Shown piece by piece: positions 1 to 8,663 of a stretch of 64,000 nucleotides of DNA (position 1 is its first letter; every line of letters starts with the position of its first letter). The translations under genes and the position numbers were made by a program. Source of the DNA: Arthrobacter sp. 131MFCol6.1 (lineage in GTDB: Bacteria > Actinomycetota > Actinomycetes > Actinomycetales > Micrococcaceae); the NCBI RefSeq assembly GCF_000374925.1, contig NZ_KB895546.1, positions 124,001 through 188,000 on the forward strand, in the 5' to 3' direction. Below the pieces are notes generated by a model, which ran no database searches, was not told the DNA's origin, and was given only the letters and a program-made list of their open reading frames with translations.

Positions 1-486
1 GGCGGGTACACGGCCCGGCGGGAATCGTGCGAACTCGCCGCCGAGCTCCTTGGCGTGGCGGCGCTGCGCGATGTCGGACTCGATGACCTCGAGGAGGCCA
101 CCGGGCTGCTGGACGCGGAGACGTTCCGCCGCCTCCGGCATGTCGTCACCGAAAACCAGCGGGTGCTGCAGACGGTCGAGCTTCTGGACACCGTGGGCCC
201 GGCCGCCATCGGCCCCCTGCTCGACGCGTCCCACGCCTCGATGCGCGATGACTTCGAGATCTCCTGCCCGGAACTGGACCTTGCCGTGGACACGGCGCGG
301 TCGGCCGGCGCGATCGGAGCCCGCATGACGGGCGGCGGCTTCGGCGGCTCCGCGATCGCCCTGACCCCGGCGGGATCGGCGCAGCAGGTGCGTTCCGCCG
401 TCGAACGTGCCTTTGCCCGGGCCGGGTATGCCGCGCCGGAGATCTTCAGCGTCAGCCCCGCGGCGGGGGCCATGCGCCTGTGCTAG
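1..486 (+). CDS. galK: Galactokinase, 3' part (5' end outside window)
   Basis: Only the last 161 residues are present; the frame is open from base 1. Galactokinase phosphorylates galactose at C1 with ATP in the cytoplasm, the first committed step of the Leloir pathway. The fragment has the GHMP-kinase C-terminal half: a stretch resembling the family's HASHASxRDDxEVSCPELD segment (visible residues about 79-97) and the glycine-rich motif 3 GARMTGGGFGG that helps bind ATP. It ends 20 bases before the thiolase start. Other GHMP kinases such as mevalonate kinase lack this combination, so the call is firm although the N-terminal galactokinase signature cannot be checked. Confidence 0.93.
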   Translation, partial: GGYTARRESCELAAELLGVAALRDVGLDDLEEATGLLDAETFRRLRHVVTENQRVLQTVELLDTVGPAAIGPLLDASHASMRDDFEISCPELDLAVDTARSAGAIGARMTGGGFGGSAIALTPAGSAQQVRSAVERAFARAGYAAPEIFSVSPAAGAMRLC

Positions 487-506
487 GCGGGGCGTAGTCT
501 GGGCGC

Positions 507-1745
507 ATGCCAGAAGCTGTCATCGTTTCCACCGCCCGGAGCCCGATCGGCCGCGCCTTCAAGGGGTCGTTGAAAGACGAACGGCCGGACGATCTCGCCG
601 CCGCCATGATCACTGCGGCCCTCGCCGGGATCCCTGCGTTCGACGCCGCCGCAGGTCCCGGCCGTGGCCTGGACGACATCTATCTGGGGTGCGCCGAGCC
701 GAGCGGCGAGGCCGGCTCCAACATGGCCCGTGTGGTCAGCATCCTGGCCGGGCTGGACAACGTTCCGGCCGCCACCATCAACCGTTTTTGTGCCTCCAGC
801 CTGCAGACGCTCCGGATGGCGTTCCACGCCGTCAAGGCCGGCGAAGGCCAGGCGTTCGTGGCCGCCGGCGTGGAGGCGGTGTCGCGCTACCGGGACTGGG
901 CCGGTGCCGGCGAGACGGACGCGGGCACGCACAATCCGCGCTTCGCGGCGGCCCGGAAACGCACCGAGGCCCGGGCGGCCTCCAACACCCCGTGGACCGA
1001 CCCGCGGCTGGGCGGCCGGATGCCGGACGTGTATATCGCCATGGGCCAGACGGCGGAGAACGTCGCCACAAGCTACGGGATCACCCGTGCGGAGCAGGAC
1101 GCCTGGGCGGTGCTCAGCCAGAACCGGGCCGAGGCGGCCATCGCCGCCGGGTTCTACGCCCGCGAAATCACCCCGTATACCCGCGCCGACGGCTCGGTGG
1201 TCGATCGTGACGATTCGCCGCGTCCCGGTGTGAGCGCGGAGGCCGTCGGCGCCCTGCAGCCCGTTTTCCGCTGTGGCGGCACCGTGACGGCCGGGAACGC
1301 GTGTCCGCTCAATGACGGGGCCGCCGCCGTCGTGGTCATGAGTGACTCGCGCGCCCGCGAACTGGGCCTGGAACCGCTTGCCCGGATCGTCTCCACCGGT
1401 GTCAGCGCCCTGTCCCCGGAGCTGATGGGCATGGGCCCGGTGGAAGCGACCCGCCGGGCGCTCACGATCGCCGGGCTGACCATCGGGGACATCGATCTCG
1501 TGGAGCTCAACGAAGCGTTCGCGGTCCAGGTGGTGGCCAGCGCCCGGGAGCTCGGCATCGATCCGGAACTGCTCAATGTCCACGGCGGCGCCATCGCGCT
1601 CGGCCACCCCTTCGGGATGACCGGCGCACGCATGACCGCCACGCTGCTCAACGGGCTCCGCGCCCGCGACGCCTCCCTCGGCCTGGCGACGCTCTGCGTC
1701 GGCGGCGGCCAGGGCATGGCAGTTGTGTTCGAGCGGCTCAGCTGA
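507..1745 (+). CDS. Acetyl-CoA acyltransferase (thiolase)
   Basis: A 412-residue thiolase, the usual family length. It joins or cleaves 3-ketoacyl-CoA using CoA, in beta-oxidation or acetoacetyl-CoA formation. The nucleophilic Cys lies at about residue 95 in NRFCASSLQT; the catalytic His is in GHPFGMTGAR (about 367) and the second Cys in CVGGGQG (about 397). It starts at ATG 507, shortly after galK. No beta-oxidation partner (hydratase, dehydrogenase) is adjacent, so whether it is degradative (FadA-like) or biosynthetic is open. A strong hairpin lies just downstream. Confidence 0.93.
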   Translation: MPEAVIVSTARSPIGRAFKGSLKDERPDDLAAAMITAALAGIPAFDAAAGPGRGLDDIYLGCAEPSGEAGSNMARVVSILAGLDNVPAATINRFCASSLQTLRMAFHAVKAGEGQAFVAAGVEAVSRYRDWAGAGETDAGTHNPRFAAARKRTEARAASNTPWTDPRLGGRMPDVYIAMGQTAENVATSYGITRAEQDAWAVLSQNRAEAAIAAGFYAREITPYTRADGSVVDRDDSPRPGVSAEAVGALQPVFRCGGTVTAGNACPLNDGAAAVVVMSDSRARELGLEPLARIVSTGVSALSPELMGMGPVEATRRALTIAGLTIGDIDLVELNEAFAVQVVASARELGIDPELLNVHGGAIALGHPFGMTGARMTATLLNGLRARDASLGLATLCVGGGQGMAVVFERLS

Positions 1746-1794
1746 GCAATTACAGCTGAGCCGCTGCGGCAGCCACCGGCAGCCGCATACGCGA

Positions 1795-1820
1795 GGAGCC
1801 CCGCCGTTGGGCGGGGCTCC
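1795..1820. terminator. Bidirectional hairpin terminator
   Basis: Perfect 11-bp arms GGAGCCCCGCC / GGCGGGGCTCC around a GTTG loop, between two convergent genes (thiolase ending at 1745, Bax-inhibitor gene ending at 1859). There is no long T-run, as is common in high-GC actinobacteria. Confidence 0.75.
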
Positions 1821-1858
1821 TGGTAGGGCAATCTGGGTCGTTCAGGAACGACGCCGGT

Positions 1859-2791
1859 TTACTCGTCGCCGCGGAGGATGGCCAGCAGCCGGATGATCTC
1901 GACGTAGAGCCACACCAGGGTGACCGTGAGGCCGAAGGCGGCGGTCCAGGAGAAGCGCTGCGGGGCTCCGGCGCTGATGGCGGCCTCGATGGACGTGAAG
2001 TCCATGATCAGGGAGAAGGCGGCCAGGCCGATCGCCAGGATGCCGATGAAGACGCCGAGCGGTATGCCCATGATCTCCATGCTGGTGCTCAGGCCAAACG
2101 GCGTGGTCACGGCCCCGGTCATCATCATGAACATGTTGACGAGCGCGAACACCGCATAGCCGATCAGGGCGATCATGAAGAACCGCATGAGCTTGGGCGT
2201 CGCCCGGACCTTGCCGCTCTTGAACAGCACGAGCGTCACGGCGAAGACGGACAGCGTTCCGACGACGGCCTGGATGCCGACGCCCGGGAACAGGTTGTCG
2301 AGGATGCGGGTCAGGCCGCCGAGGAAGAATCCTTCGAGCAGGGCGTAGGCCAGGATCAGCCCGGGTGACGGCTGCTTCTTGAAGGTGTTGACCATTGCGA
2401 GCGCGAAGCCGCCGAGGGCCCCGAGGATCATCAGCATGGATCCGGTGCCCTGCGGGACGGCGAGCGCCACTGCGGCGCCAACCACCAGGATGCCGAGGCA
2501 CCCGGCGGTCTTGATGATGACGTCGTCGTACGTCATCCGGCCGATGTCGGCCGGGCCGGCGGCCGGGCGGTTGTACAGGTCCTGGAGCTGTTCCTGGGTC
2601 ATGCCCTGCTGCGCCGAATTCCACCCGCCCTGGGCCGGGGCCTGGCCGTAGCCGGTCTGGCCATAGGGGTTCTGGCCGTACGGGGCCTGGCCGTAAGGGT
2701 TCTGGCCGTACGGGGCCTGCGGGGCAGGCGGTGCCTGGGTGGCTTCGCGGAAATTCTTTCCGCTGAAGATCGGGTTTCCGCCATGTGCCAT
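1859..2791 (-). CDS. Bax inhibitor-1/YccA family membrane protein
   Basis: 310 residues. The first ~75 are rich in Gly, Pro, Tyr and Gln, with repeated PYGQ units (about residues 28-50), a cytoplasmic tail seen in many actinobacterial members. From about residue 90 the protein is a run of about seven hydrophobic segments, the Bax inhibitor-1 fold. Family members are putative pH-gated calcium leak channels; the bacterial role is poorly defined. The ATG at 2791 has GGAGG upstream. The gene stands alone. Confidence 0.88.
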   Translation of the reverse strand: MAHGGNPIFSGKNFREATQAPPAPQAPYGQNPYGQAPYGQNPYGQTGYGQAPAQGGWNSAQQGMTQEQLQDLYNRPAAGPADIGRMTYDDVIIKTAGCLGILVVGAAVALAVPQGTGSMLMILGALGGFALAMVNTFKKQPSPGLILAYALLEGFFLGGLTRILDNLFPGVGIQAVVGTLSVFAVTLVLFKSGKVRATPKLMRFFMIALIGYAVFALVNMFMMMTGAVTTPFGLSTSMEIMGIPLGVFIGILAIGLAAFSLIMDFTSIEAAISAGAPQRFSWTAAFGLTVTLVWLYVEIIRLLAILRGDE

Positions 2792-2940
2792 TGCGGGTGT
2801 CCTCCAAAATAAGGGGGTGGGTGATGTTCCGGTGCGGTGCGGACTAGACGAAACGGGATTCTATATAGTCACGCTACCAATTCCCACGGCCGACGGGGAG
2901 GGATAGTTCCCCGCGCGGGCCGCCGCAACCGAACCGTGAC

Positions 2941-3876
2941 CTAAGTCAGCGGGTTCTTCAGGCCCCGTATGTCCGCAGACGCCGGCCGGGCAGTGCGGGT
3001 TGCGGCAGTGCGGTTCGCAACATTGTGGCTCGCGGCAGTGCCGGCGGCCAGCAGGCCGGGTTGTCCGTCACCGCGGAAATCGTCGAACCGCTTCGACGGG
3101 TCCCCCTTCGGCTCCGGGAGCGGGCCCGGAACCGGCGCCGGCGTTCCCGTGCCGCTGTTGACAATGACGTCGTCTATGTAGATGTCGGCCATTTGCTGAT
3201 CGTGTTCGGAGCCAAGCTGGAGCGTGTCGAGCGTCGTCGCGGAAATACTGACAGTGCCGGCGTAGACCGAGCGCCCGTCCCACCAGATTTGGACCTGCGT
3301 CCCGGAGCCGTTGGGGACCACGTGCATGACGAGCCGGTGCCAGGAGTCAGTAGGGACGTCCCGCCGCAACGTGGTGTAGGTGAACCCTGAGGGTGAGTAG
3401 GTGCGGAGCACCAGCTCATGGGAGATGTTCTGCCGGAATACATCCAGGACGCGGACGCCGGCGGCAAAGAACCGGAAGTAGGGAACATTGTTTCCCGCCA
3501 TTCCTTCGGCAGCGATATTGAACCATCCGTCCGCATACGCCTCGGTGGTCCCGGGGGTCAGGCCCACCGTCAGCCTGGCGATGGAGCCAGGCCCAGCAGT
3601 GGTGTGCAGGAGGGCGGCGCAGTTCCCGGAGCGCGAGAGCCCTGTGGACACCGAGGCATTTCCCGTCCCGGCCGTGGAGATCCCGAACCCATCCAGGGTG
3701 CCCGCCTCGAAGCTGGACGCCGCCGCCTGGATCCCCGGATAGGGGTCTGTGAGTGCCGCTGCGGAGGGAACGCAGGCCTGCGCCCCGGCGGTCTCGGGGC
3801 CGAGGCTGAGCGCCGGAAGGCCCAGGATCGCCAGCACCAGCGAACCCGCGAGGCACAGCTTGACTACCCGGTTCAT
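2941..3876 (-). CDS. Secreted LamG/concanavalin-like protein with an odd C-terminus
   Basis: 311 residues from the ATG at 3876, chosen because GGAGG precedes it and a classic signal peptide follows (MNRVVKLC then a hydrophobic run to about residue 32, AGAQA). Residues about 50-220 look like a beta-sandwich lectin/laminin-G-like domain, with motifs such as WHRLVMHVV and VQIWWDGR ending in IYIDDVIV. A Pro-rich linker follows, then FDDFRGDGQPGLLA, which resembles the start of an FG-GAP (DFNGDGxxDLLA) repeat. After that the sequence turns into an Ala/Thr/Arg-rich tail unlike the rest. No catalytic residues are recognised. Probably a surface or extracellular carbohydrate-binding protein. Confidence 0.7.
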   Translation of the reverse strand: MNRVVKLCLAGSLVLAILGLPALSLGPETAGAQACVPSAAALTDPYPGIQAAASSFEAGTLDGFGISTAGTGNASVSTGLSRSGNCAALLHTTAGPGSIARLTVGLTPGTTEAYADGWFNIAAEGMAGNNVPYFRFFAAGVRVLDVFRQNISHELVLRTYSPSGFTYTTLRRDVPTDSWHRLVMHVVPNGSGTQVQIWWDGRSVYAGTVSISATTLDTLQLGSEHDQQMADIYIDDVIVNSGTGTPAPVPGPLPEPKGDPSKRFDDFRGDGQPGLLAAGTAASHNVANRTAATRTARPASADIRGLKNPLT

Positions 3877-4368
3877 CCCTCGGCCCTCCACGATCGGACC
3901 CTGCCTCGGCGCCGGCCGGTTCCCGGAAGGAAAGGACTTCGGTTCCGGCTTTCCGTTCCGGATTTCGGTTCTGGCGCTCTTCGCACCATAACTCGGGAGG
4001 ACTTGGAAAAAGCTTGGAGGTGGCGGTTCCGCGGGCCGGAGCCGGCGTGCCCGGCAGCCCGCACCAGCCCCGCGTTGGCCCGGCGAATTGGGGGCCGGGC
4101 CGGCCACTGTTTAGGCATACTCGGAATCAACAAAAGTTTTCTTTAGCCGGGCTACATCGAGGTGCCGCCGCGACTACACGGTTGTTATCCGATCGCGACG
4201 TTCTGCCTGCTCGCAGCGGCATTCATTGCCTCGCCCGGGCTGTAGCATAGGCCACACAGGGTGACGGACATCACAACACGTGATCGTATTGCGAGACGCT
4301 CGTCCCCTGACCGTTCGCAACGGTTGCAAAGGCGCAACCCACAGCACCCCCATGTGGAGGTTTTCAAT
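3877..4368. other. Divergent intergenic region, secreted-protein gene / livH
   Basis: 492 bases with no convincing gene. It must hold the promoters of both flanking genes. It contains an AT-richer stretch (about 4108-4145), a GTGA-N6-TCAC palindrome at 4261-4274 and, near its end, the ribosome binding site GGAGG (about 4356-4360) of livH. I could not pick -35/-10 boxes with confidence. Confidence 0.6.
4261..4274. promoter_or_regulatory. CRP/GlxR-like site upstream of livH
   Basis: GTGACGGACATCAC matches the GTGA-N6-TCAC core of actinobacterial CRP-family (GlxR) sites and is followed by A, giving TCACA. It lies 95 bases before the livH start. A second match lies about 100 bases upstream of livK, the partner gene, which raises its weight. 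The binding protein is inferred. Confidence 0.4.
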
Positions 4369-5709
4369 TTGAGAAGCACAACGAGCGGCCTGTCGCAGAG
4401 ACGGCGCGGCAGCCTACTGAGGGCTGTGGGGGCAGTATTTGCCGCCACGGCTGCGCTACTGCTCATCGTGGCCCCGGCGTCCAGCGCCACGACCCCTTCG
4501 CCGACACCATCCCCGTCGGCCACCCAGTTCACGAACAGCATCAGCGGCTTCCTGCGCGGCGACGACCGCGCCCCGATCCCCGGGGTAACCATCACCGCCA
4601 CGAGCGGCGATTTCACGGGAACCACGAAATCGGGAGCCAACGGTGCCTGGACCATCGGCGTCCCCACCCAGGGAACCTACAAGGTCGAACTCGACGAGTC
4701 CACGCTTCCGCAGGGCATCAAACTGGCCGAGGGCCAGGAGAACCCCCGCAACGTCACCTTCAGCCAGACCTCCAACCTCTCGGTGATCTTCACCTTCGGC
4801 AAGGGCATCGTCGTCGAGCAGCAGAACTTCATGCAAAACCTGCTCAACCGGCTGGTGGCAGGCCTGAGCTTCGGCCTGCTGCTCGCCCTCGCGGCGGTGG
4901 GCCTGTCCCTGATCTTCGGCACCACCGGCCTGACCAACTTCGCCCACGGTGAGATGGTCACCCTGGGCGCGGTACTGGTGTTCGCCTTCAACCAGATGCA
5001 ACTGCCGTTCTGGCTGGCCATCATTCTGGCCGTCATCGGCGGCGGATTGTTCGGCTACGTCCAGGACGCGGGCCTGTGGAAGCCGCTGCGGCGCCGCGGA
5101 ACCGGGCTTGTTCCGATGATGATCGTCAGTATCGGCCTCGCCCTGTCCGTGCGCTACATCATCCAGTTCTACTTCGGCGGCGCCACCCAGCAACTGCCGT
5201 TCGCCCAGAGCGTGGAAATCCTGATCGGCCCGATCTCGATCTCCCCCAACAACCTCTTGTCCCTCCTCGTCAGCGCCGTCGTGATCGCCGTCCTCGGCGT
5301 CGTCCTGCTCAAGACCCGTCTGGGCAAGGCCACCCGCGCCGTGGCCGACAACCCGGCGCTGGCCGCAGCCTCCGGCATCGACGTCGACTCCGTCATCCGC
5401 ATCGTCTGGGTGGTCGGCGGCATGCTCGCCGCCCTCGGCGGCATCCTCTGGGCCTACTACCGGCCCGGCGTCACCTTCGACATGGGCTCGCAGATCCTGC
5501 TGCTCATCTTCGCCGCCGTCACCCTCGGCGGCCTCGGCACAGTCTGGGGCGCCCTGGTCGGTTCCATCATCGTCGGCATCTTCGTTGAGCTGACCACCGT
5601 GTTCGGCCTCGCAGCCGACCTCAAATACGTGGGAGCGTTGTTCATCATGATTGTTGTCCTCTTGTTCCGCCCTCAGGGCATTCTGGGCCGCAAAGAGCGC
5701 GTGGGTTAG
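4369..5709 (+). CDS. livH: Branched-chain amino-acid ABC permease LivH with secreted N-terminal domain
   Basis: 446 residues from TTG 4369, chosen because GGAGG sits 8 bases before it and a signal-peptide-like sequence follows at once (QRRRG, then a hydrophobic run ending AxSSA, about residues 11-42). Residues about 55-130 form a small beta-rich domain of the carboxypeptidase-regulatory/Ig-like type (ISGFLRGDD, PGVTITATS, GTYKVELD). The membrane permease with the LivH motifs GTTGLTNFAHGEM and TLGGLGTVWGALVG occupies about 145-446. Classical LivH is about 290-310 residues and lacks the secreted part. It forms the inner-membrane channel with LivM. Spacing to livM is 9 bases. Confidence 0.9.
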   Translation: MRSTTSGLSQRRRGSLLRAVGAVFAATAALLLIVAPASSATTPSPTPSPSATQFTNSISGFLRGDDRAPIPGVTITATSGDFTGTTKSGANGAWTIGVPTQGTYKVELDESTLPQGIKLAEGQENPRNVTFSQTSNLSVIFTFGKGIVVEQQNFMQNLLNRLVAGLSFGLLLALAAVGLSLIFGTTGLTNFAHGEMVTLGAVLVFAFNQMQLPFWLAIILAVIGGGLFGYVQDAGLWKPLRRRGTGLVPMMIVSIGLALSVRYIIQFYFGGATQQLPFAQSVEILIGPISISPNNLLSLLVSAVVIAVLGVVLLKTRLGKATRAVADNPALAAASGIDVDSVIRIVWVVGGMLAALGGILWAYYRPGVTFDMGSQILLLIFAAVTLGGLGTVWGALVGSIIVGIFVELTTVFGLAADLKYVGALFIMIVVLLFRPQGILGRKERVG

Positions 5710-5718
5710 GAGACAGCC

Positions 5719-6687
5719 ATGGATTTCGGATTCATATTTTCCAGCGCCGCCGGCGAGCTCTTCAGCCCGACGACAGCTGCCTATGCCCTGGCCACCCTCG
5801 GCCTCGCGGTTCACTTCGGCTACACCGGCCTGCTCAACTTCGGCCAGGCAGGCTTCATGGCGGTGGGGGCCTACGGCTTCGCCATCTCCACCTTGACGTT
5901 CCATGTGCCGTTCTTCGTCGGACTGCTCGTCGCCGTCGTGGCCTCCGCCATCTTCGCCCTGCTGCTGGGCATCCCGACGCTGCGGCTGCGGGCGGACTAT
6001 CTGGCCATCGTGACCATCGCGGCGGCCGAAATCGTGCGGTACATCGTCACGACCAACCAGCTGACCGCCATCACCGGTTCGGCCAACGGCCTTGCCGCCT
6101 TTGAGGGCGATTTCTACGCGATGAACCCCTTCCCGCCGGGAACCTACGTTGGCATGAACAACCGCGACTTCTTCATCCGAGTGGTCGCCTGGGCAGTCGT
6201 GGCCATTTTCTGCACCTTGGTCTGGCTGCTGATGCGCAGCCCCTGGGGCCGTGTGCTCAAGGGCATCCGCGAGGACGAGAACGCCGTCCGCTCGCTCGGC
6301 AAGAACGTGTACGCCTACAAGATGCAGTCCCTCATCATCGGCGGCGCGCTCGGTGCACTGGCAGGCATGATCTTCACGATTCCCCGCGGTGCGGTGCAGC
6401 CGGCCAACTACGGCACGGAACTGACGTTCTTCCTCTACACCTGCCTGCTGCTCGGCGGGCTCGGCACCGTGCTCGGTCCTGTGGTCGGCGCCATGATCTT
6501 CTGGGTGGTGCTCTCGCTCACCCAGGGCATCCTCTATGGCCTGATCGAGTCCGGCACCATCACGTGGCTGAACACGGTCCAGGCCGGGCAGCTGCGTTAC
6601 ATCCTGGTCGGCGTGGCGCTCATGCTGCTGATGATCTTCAGGCCCCAGGGCGTTCTCGGCAATAAGAAGGAGCTGGCATTCGCATGA
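5719..6687 (+). CDS. livM: Branched-chain amino-acid ABC permease LivM
   Basis: 322 residues, normal LivM length, with about eight to ten hydrophobic segments. Typical motifs: GYTGLLNFGQAGFMAVGAYG near the start and GGLGTVLGPVVGA near the end. It pairs with LivH to form the transmembrane channel for leucine, isoleucine, valine or related substrates (the family also includes urea and amide importers). Good ribosome binding site (GGAGACAGCC before the ATG). The stop overlaps the livG start by 4 bases (ATGA), indicating translational coupling. Confidence 0.93.
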   Translation: MDFGFIFSSAAGELFSPTTAAYALATLGLAVHFGYTGLLNFGQAGFMAVGAYGFAISTLTFHVPFFVGLLVAVVASAIFALLLGIPTLRLRADYLAIVTIAAAEIVRYIVTTNQLTAITGSANGLAAFEGDFYAMNPFPPGTYVGMNNRDFFIRVVAWAVVAIFCTLVWLLMRSPWGRVLKGIREDENAVRSLGKNVYAYKMQSLIIGGALGALAGMIFTIPRGAVQPANYGTELTFFLYTCLLLGGLGTVLGPVVGAMIFWVVLSLTQGILYGLIESGTITWLNTVQAGQLRYILVGVALMLLMIFRPQGVLGNKKELAFA

Positions 6688-7781
6688 GCATTCCAAGCGA
6701 AGAGTCACGGGACGAAACCCGCAGGTCGGAAGAAATCGACTACATGACGGACACCCGTCCGATCGCCGCCGGCGAGATCGCGCCCGGTTGCAAGAAGCGT
6801 GATCCGATCGTGGTGGCGGAGAACGTCACCCGCAGCTTCGGCGGCATCAACGCCGTCGACGTCCAGTACCTCGAGATCCCGCGGCACAAGATCACCGCAC
6901 TGATCGGCCCCAACGGCGCCGGCAAGACCACCTTGTTCAACCTGCTGACGGGATTCGACACCCCGAACTCGGGTACATGGCAGTTCGAGGGCAACAACAT
7001 CGCCGGTGTCTCCTCCTACAAGGTCGCCCGGATGGGAATGGTGCGCACGTTCCAGCTCACCAAGGTGATGGGCAAGCTCACCGTCATGGAGAACATGCGC
7101 CTCGGCGCCTCTAACCAGTCCGGCGAACGGCTGTCCAAGGCCCTGTTCAAGGGCATCTGGGGCGGCCAGGAAAAGACGATCACCCAGCAAGCCAACGGGC
7201 TGCTGGAGAAGTTCAAACTGGACGCCAAGAGGGACGACTACGCGGCGTCATTGTCCGGCGGGCAGCGCAAGCTGCTGGAGATGGCCCGCTCCCTGATGGT
7301 CCGGCCCAAGCTGGTCATGCTCGACGAGCCCATGGCCGGCGTCAACCCGGCGCTGACACAGTCGCTGCTGGACCACATCAAGAACCTCAAGGCCGAGGGC
7401 ATGACGGTCTTGTTCGTCGAGCACGACATGAACATGGTCCGCCACATCGCCGACTGGGTGGTCGTGATGGCAGAGGGCAAGATCGTGGCGGAAGGGCCTC
7501 CCGCCGAGGTCATGAAGAACCCCGCCGTGATCGACGCCTACCTCGGCGCCCACCACGACGTCGATCTCGGCGACGCCGAGGGCATCAAGGAACTGGCCGC
7601 GGAGCTGGTCGCTGACGAGGAATCGATTGTCGGCACCGAAAACGCCGGCATCATCTCCGCCGACATCCTCGCCACCGAGGCGGAGGAGGAGGCGGCGCCG
7701 AACGGGACGCGCGGCCGCCGCAGCGCAGGCGAGCCGAACCGCGCCGAAGAGCCGAACCGCACAGAGAAGGAAACAGAATGA
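6684..7781 (+). CDS. livG: Branched-chain amino-acid ABC ATPase LivG, extended at both ends
   Basis: 365 residues from the ATG at 6684; a later ATG at 6744 is possible. The ABC ATPase core has Walker A GPNGAGKTT (about 75-83), signature LSGGQRKLLEMARSL and Walker B LVMLDEPMAGVNP, followed by the LivG C-terminal region. Normal LivG is about 250-290 residues. Here about 75 extra acidic, Ala/Glu-rich residues follow the core (from DVDLGDAEG to the end), predicted disordered, and about 40 precede it. With LivF it powers the importer. Its stop overlaps livF by ATGA. Confidence 0.92.
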   Translation: MSIPSEESRDETRRSEEIDYMTDTRPIAAGEIAPGCKKRDPIVVAENVTRSFGGINAVDVQYLEIPRHKITALIGPNGAGKTTLFNLLTGFDTPNSGTWQFEGNNIAGVSSYKVARMGMVRTFQLTKVMGKLTVMENMRLGASNQSGERLSKALFKGIWGGQEKTITQQANGLLEKFKLDAKRDDYAASLSGGQRKLLEMARSLMVRPKLVMLDEPMAGVNPALTQSLLDHIKNLKAEGMTVLFVEHDMNMVRHIADWVVVMAEGKIVAEGPPAEVMKNPAVIDAYLGAHHDVDLGDAEGIKELAAELVADEESIVGTENAGIISADILATEAEEEAAPNGTRGRRSAGEPNRAEEPNRTEKETE

Positions 7782-8551
7782 GCGCCACCAGCGCGGCACC
7801 GTCCGCCCAGCCCGCCTTCGATGGCGACTCGGTCGTGAAGGTCACCGATCTGGTGGCTGGTTACATCCCCGGCGTCAATATCCTCAACGGCTGCAGCATC
7901 GAGGCCCGCAAGGGTGAGCTGATCGGCATTATCGGCCCCAACGGCGCCGGCAAGTCCACGCTGCTGAAGGCCATGTTTGGCCTGGTCAAGGTCCACTCCG
8001 GCTCGGTGGTGGTCCGCGGGCAGGACATCACCGGGCTCAAGGCCAACAAGCTGGTCAGCAAGGGCGTCGGCTTCGTTCCGCAGAACAACAACGTGTTCGC
8101 CGCCCTGACCATCGAGGAAAACCTGCAGATGGGCATGTTCCAGCGGCCCAAGGACTTCGCCAAGCGGTTCGACTTCGTCTCCGAACTGTTTCCGGAGCTC
8201 GCCAAACGGCGCGCCCAGCGGGCGGGCTCGCTCTCCGGCGGCGAACGCCAGATGGTCGCGATGGGGCGGGCCCTCATGATGGACCCGGCCGTACTGCTGC
8301 TCGATGAGCCCTCCGCGGGCCTCTCCCCTGTCAAGCAGGATGAGACCTTCCTCCGGGTCCACGAGATCAACCGGGCCGGCGTCTCCGTCATCATGGTGGA
8401 GCAAAACGCGCGCCGCTGCCTGCAGATCTGCGACCGCGCCTACGTGCTGGACCAGGGCAAGGACGCGTACACCGGTACTGGCCGGGAACTCATGAAGGAT
8501 CCCAAGGTCATCCAGCTCTACCTGGGGACGCTAGCCGACACTGTCGAATAA
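7778..8551 (+). CDS. livF: Branched-chain amino-acid ABC ATPase LivF
   Basis: 257 residues, slightly longer than E. coli LivF because of a short N-terminal extension. Walker A GPNGAGKST, signature LSGGERQMVAMGRALM and Walker B VLLLDEPSAGLSP are intact, and VEQNARRCL is the LivF-type H-loop region (LivF has Gln where most ABC proteins have His). Last gene of the livHMGF operon, overlapping livG by 4 bases and followed by a strong hairpin terminator. Confidence 0.94.
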   Translation: MSATSAAPSAQPAFDGDSVVKVTDLVAGYIPGVNILNGCSIEARKGELIGIIGPNGAGKSTLLKAMFGLVKVHSGSVVVRGQDITGLKANKLVSKGVGFVPQNNNVFAALTIEENLQMGMFQRPKDFAKRFDFVSELFPELAKRRAQRAGSLSGGERQMVAMGRALMMDPAVLLLDEPSAGLSPVKQDETFLRVHEINRAGVSVIMVEQNARRCLQICDRAYVLDQGKDAYTGTGRELMKDPKVIQLYLGTLADTVE

Positions 8552-8573
8552 GCACTTCGGGCAGTATCCCCTC

Positions 8574-8605
8574 AGGGGCCGTCACCAGCCGGTGGCGGCC
8601 CCTTT
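8574..8605 (+). terminator. Terminator of the livHMGF operon
   Basis: Twelve-base arms GGGGCCGTCACC / GGTGGCGGCCCC (one G-T pair) with an AGCC loop, followed by TTT, 23 bases after the livF stop. Confidence 0.85.
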
Positions 8606-8663
8606 GCGTGCCCGGCGGTGCCTGTTAGGGCCCAGTCCTCCCGACCACGCCTCCGCAGCCTAC

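Noticed and set aside
3877-4107. 77-residue extension of the secreted protein
   Set aside because: Pro/Arg-rich and ahead of a perfect signal peptide; the ATG at 3876 has a strong ribosome binding site.
4456-6708. A 750-codon open frame antisense to livH and livM
   Set aside because: It is a by-product of high third-position GC in the true genes; the product is a His/Asp/Gly/Glu-rich low-complexity sequence without domains or a ribosome binding site, while the plus strand encodes clear LivH/LivM motifs.
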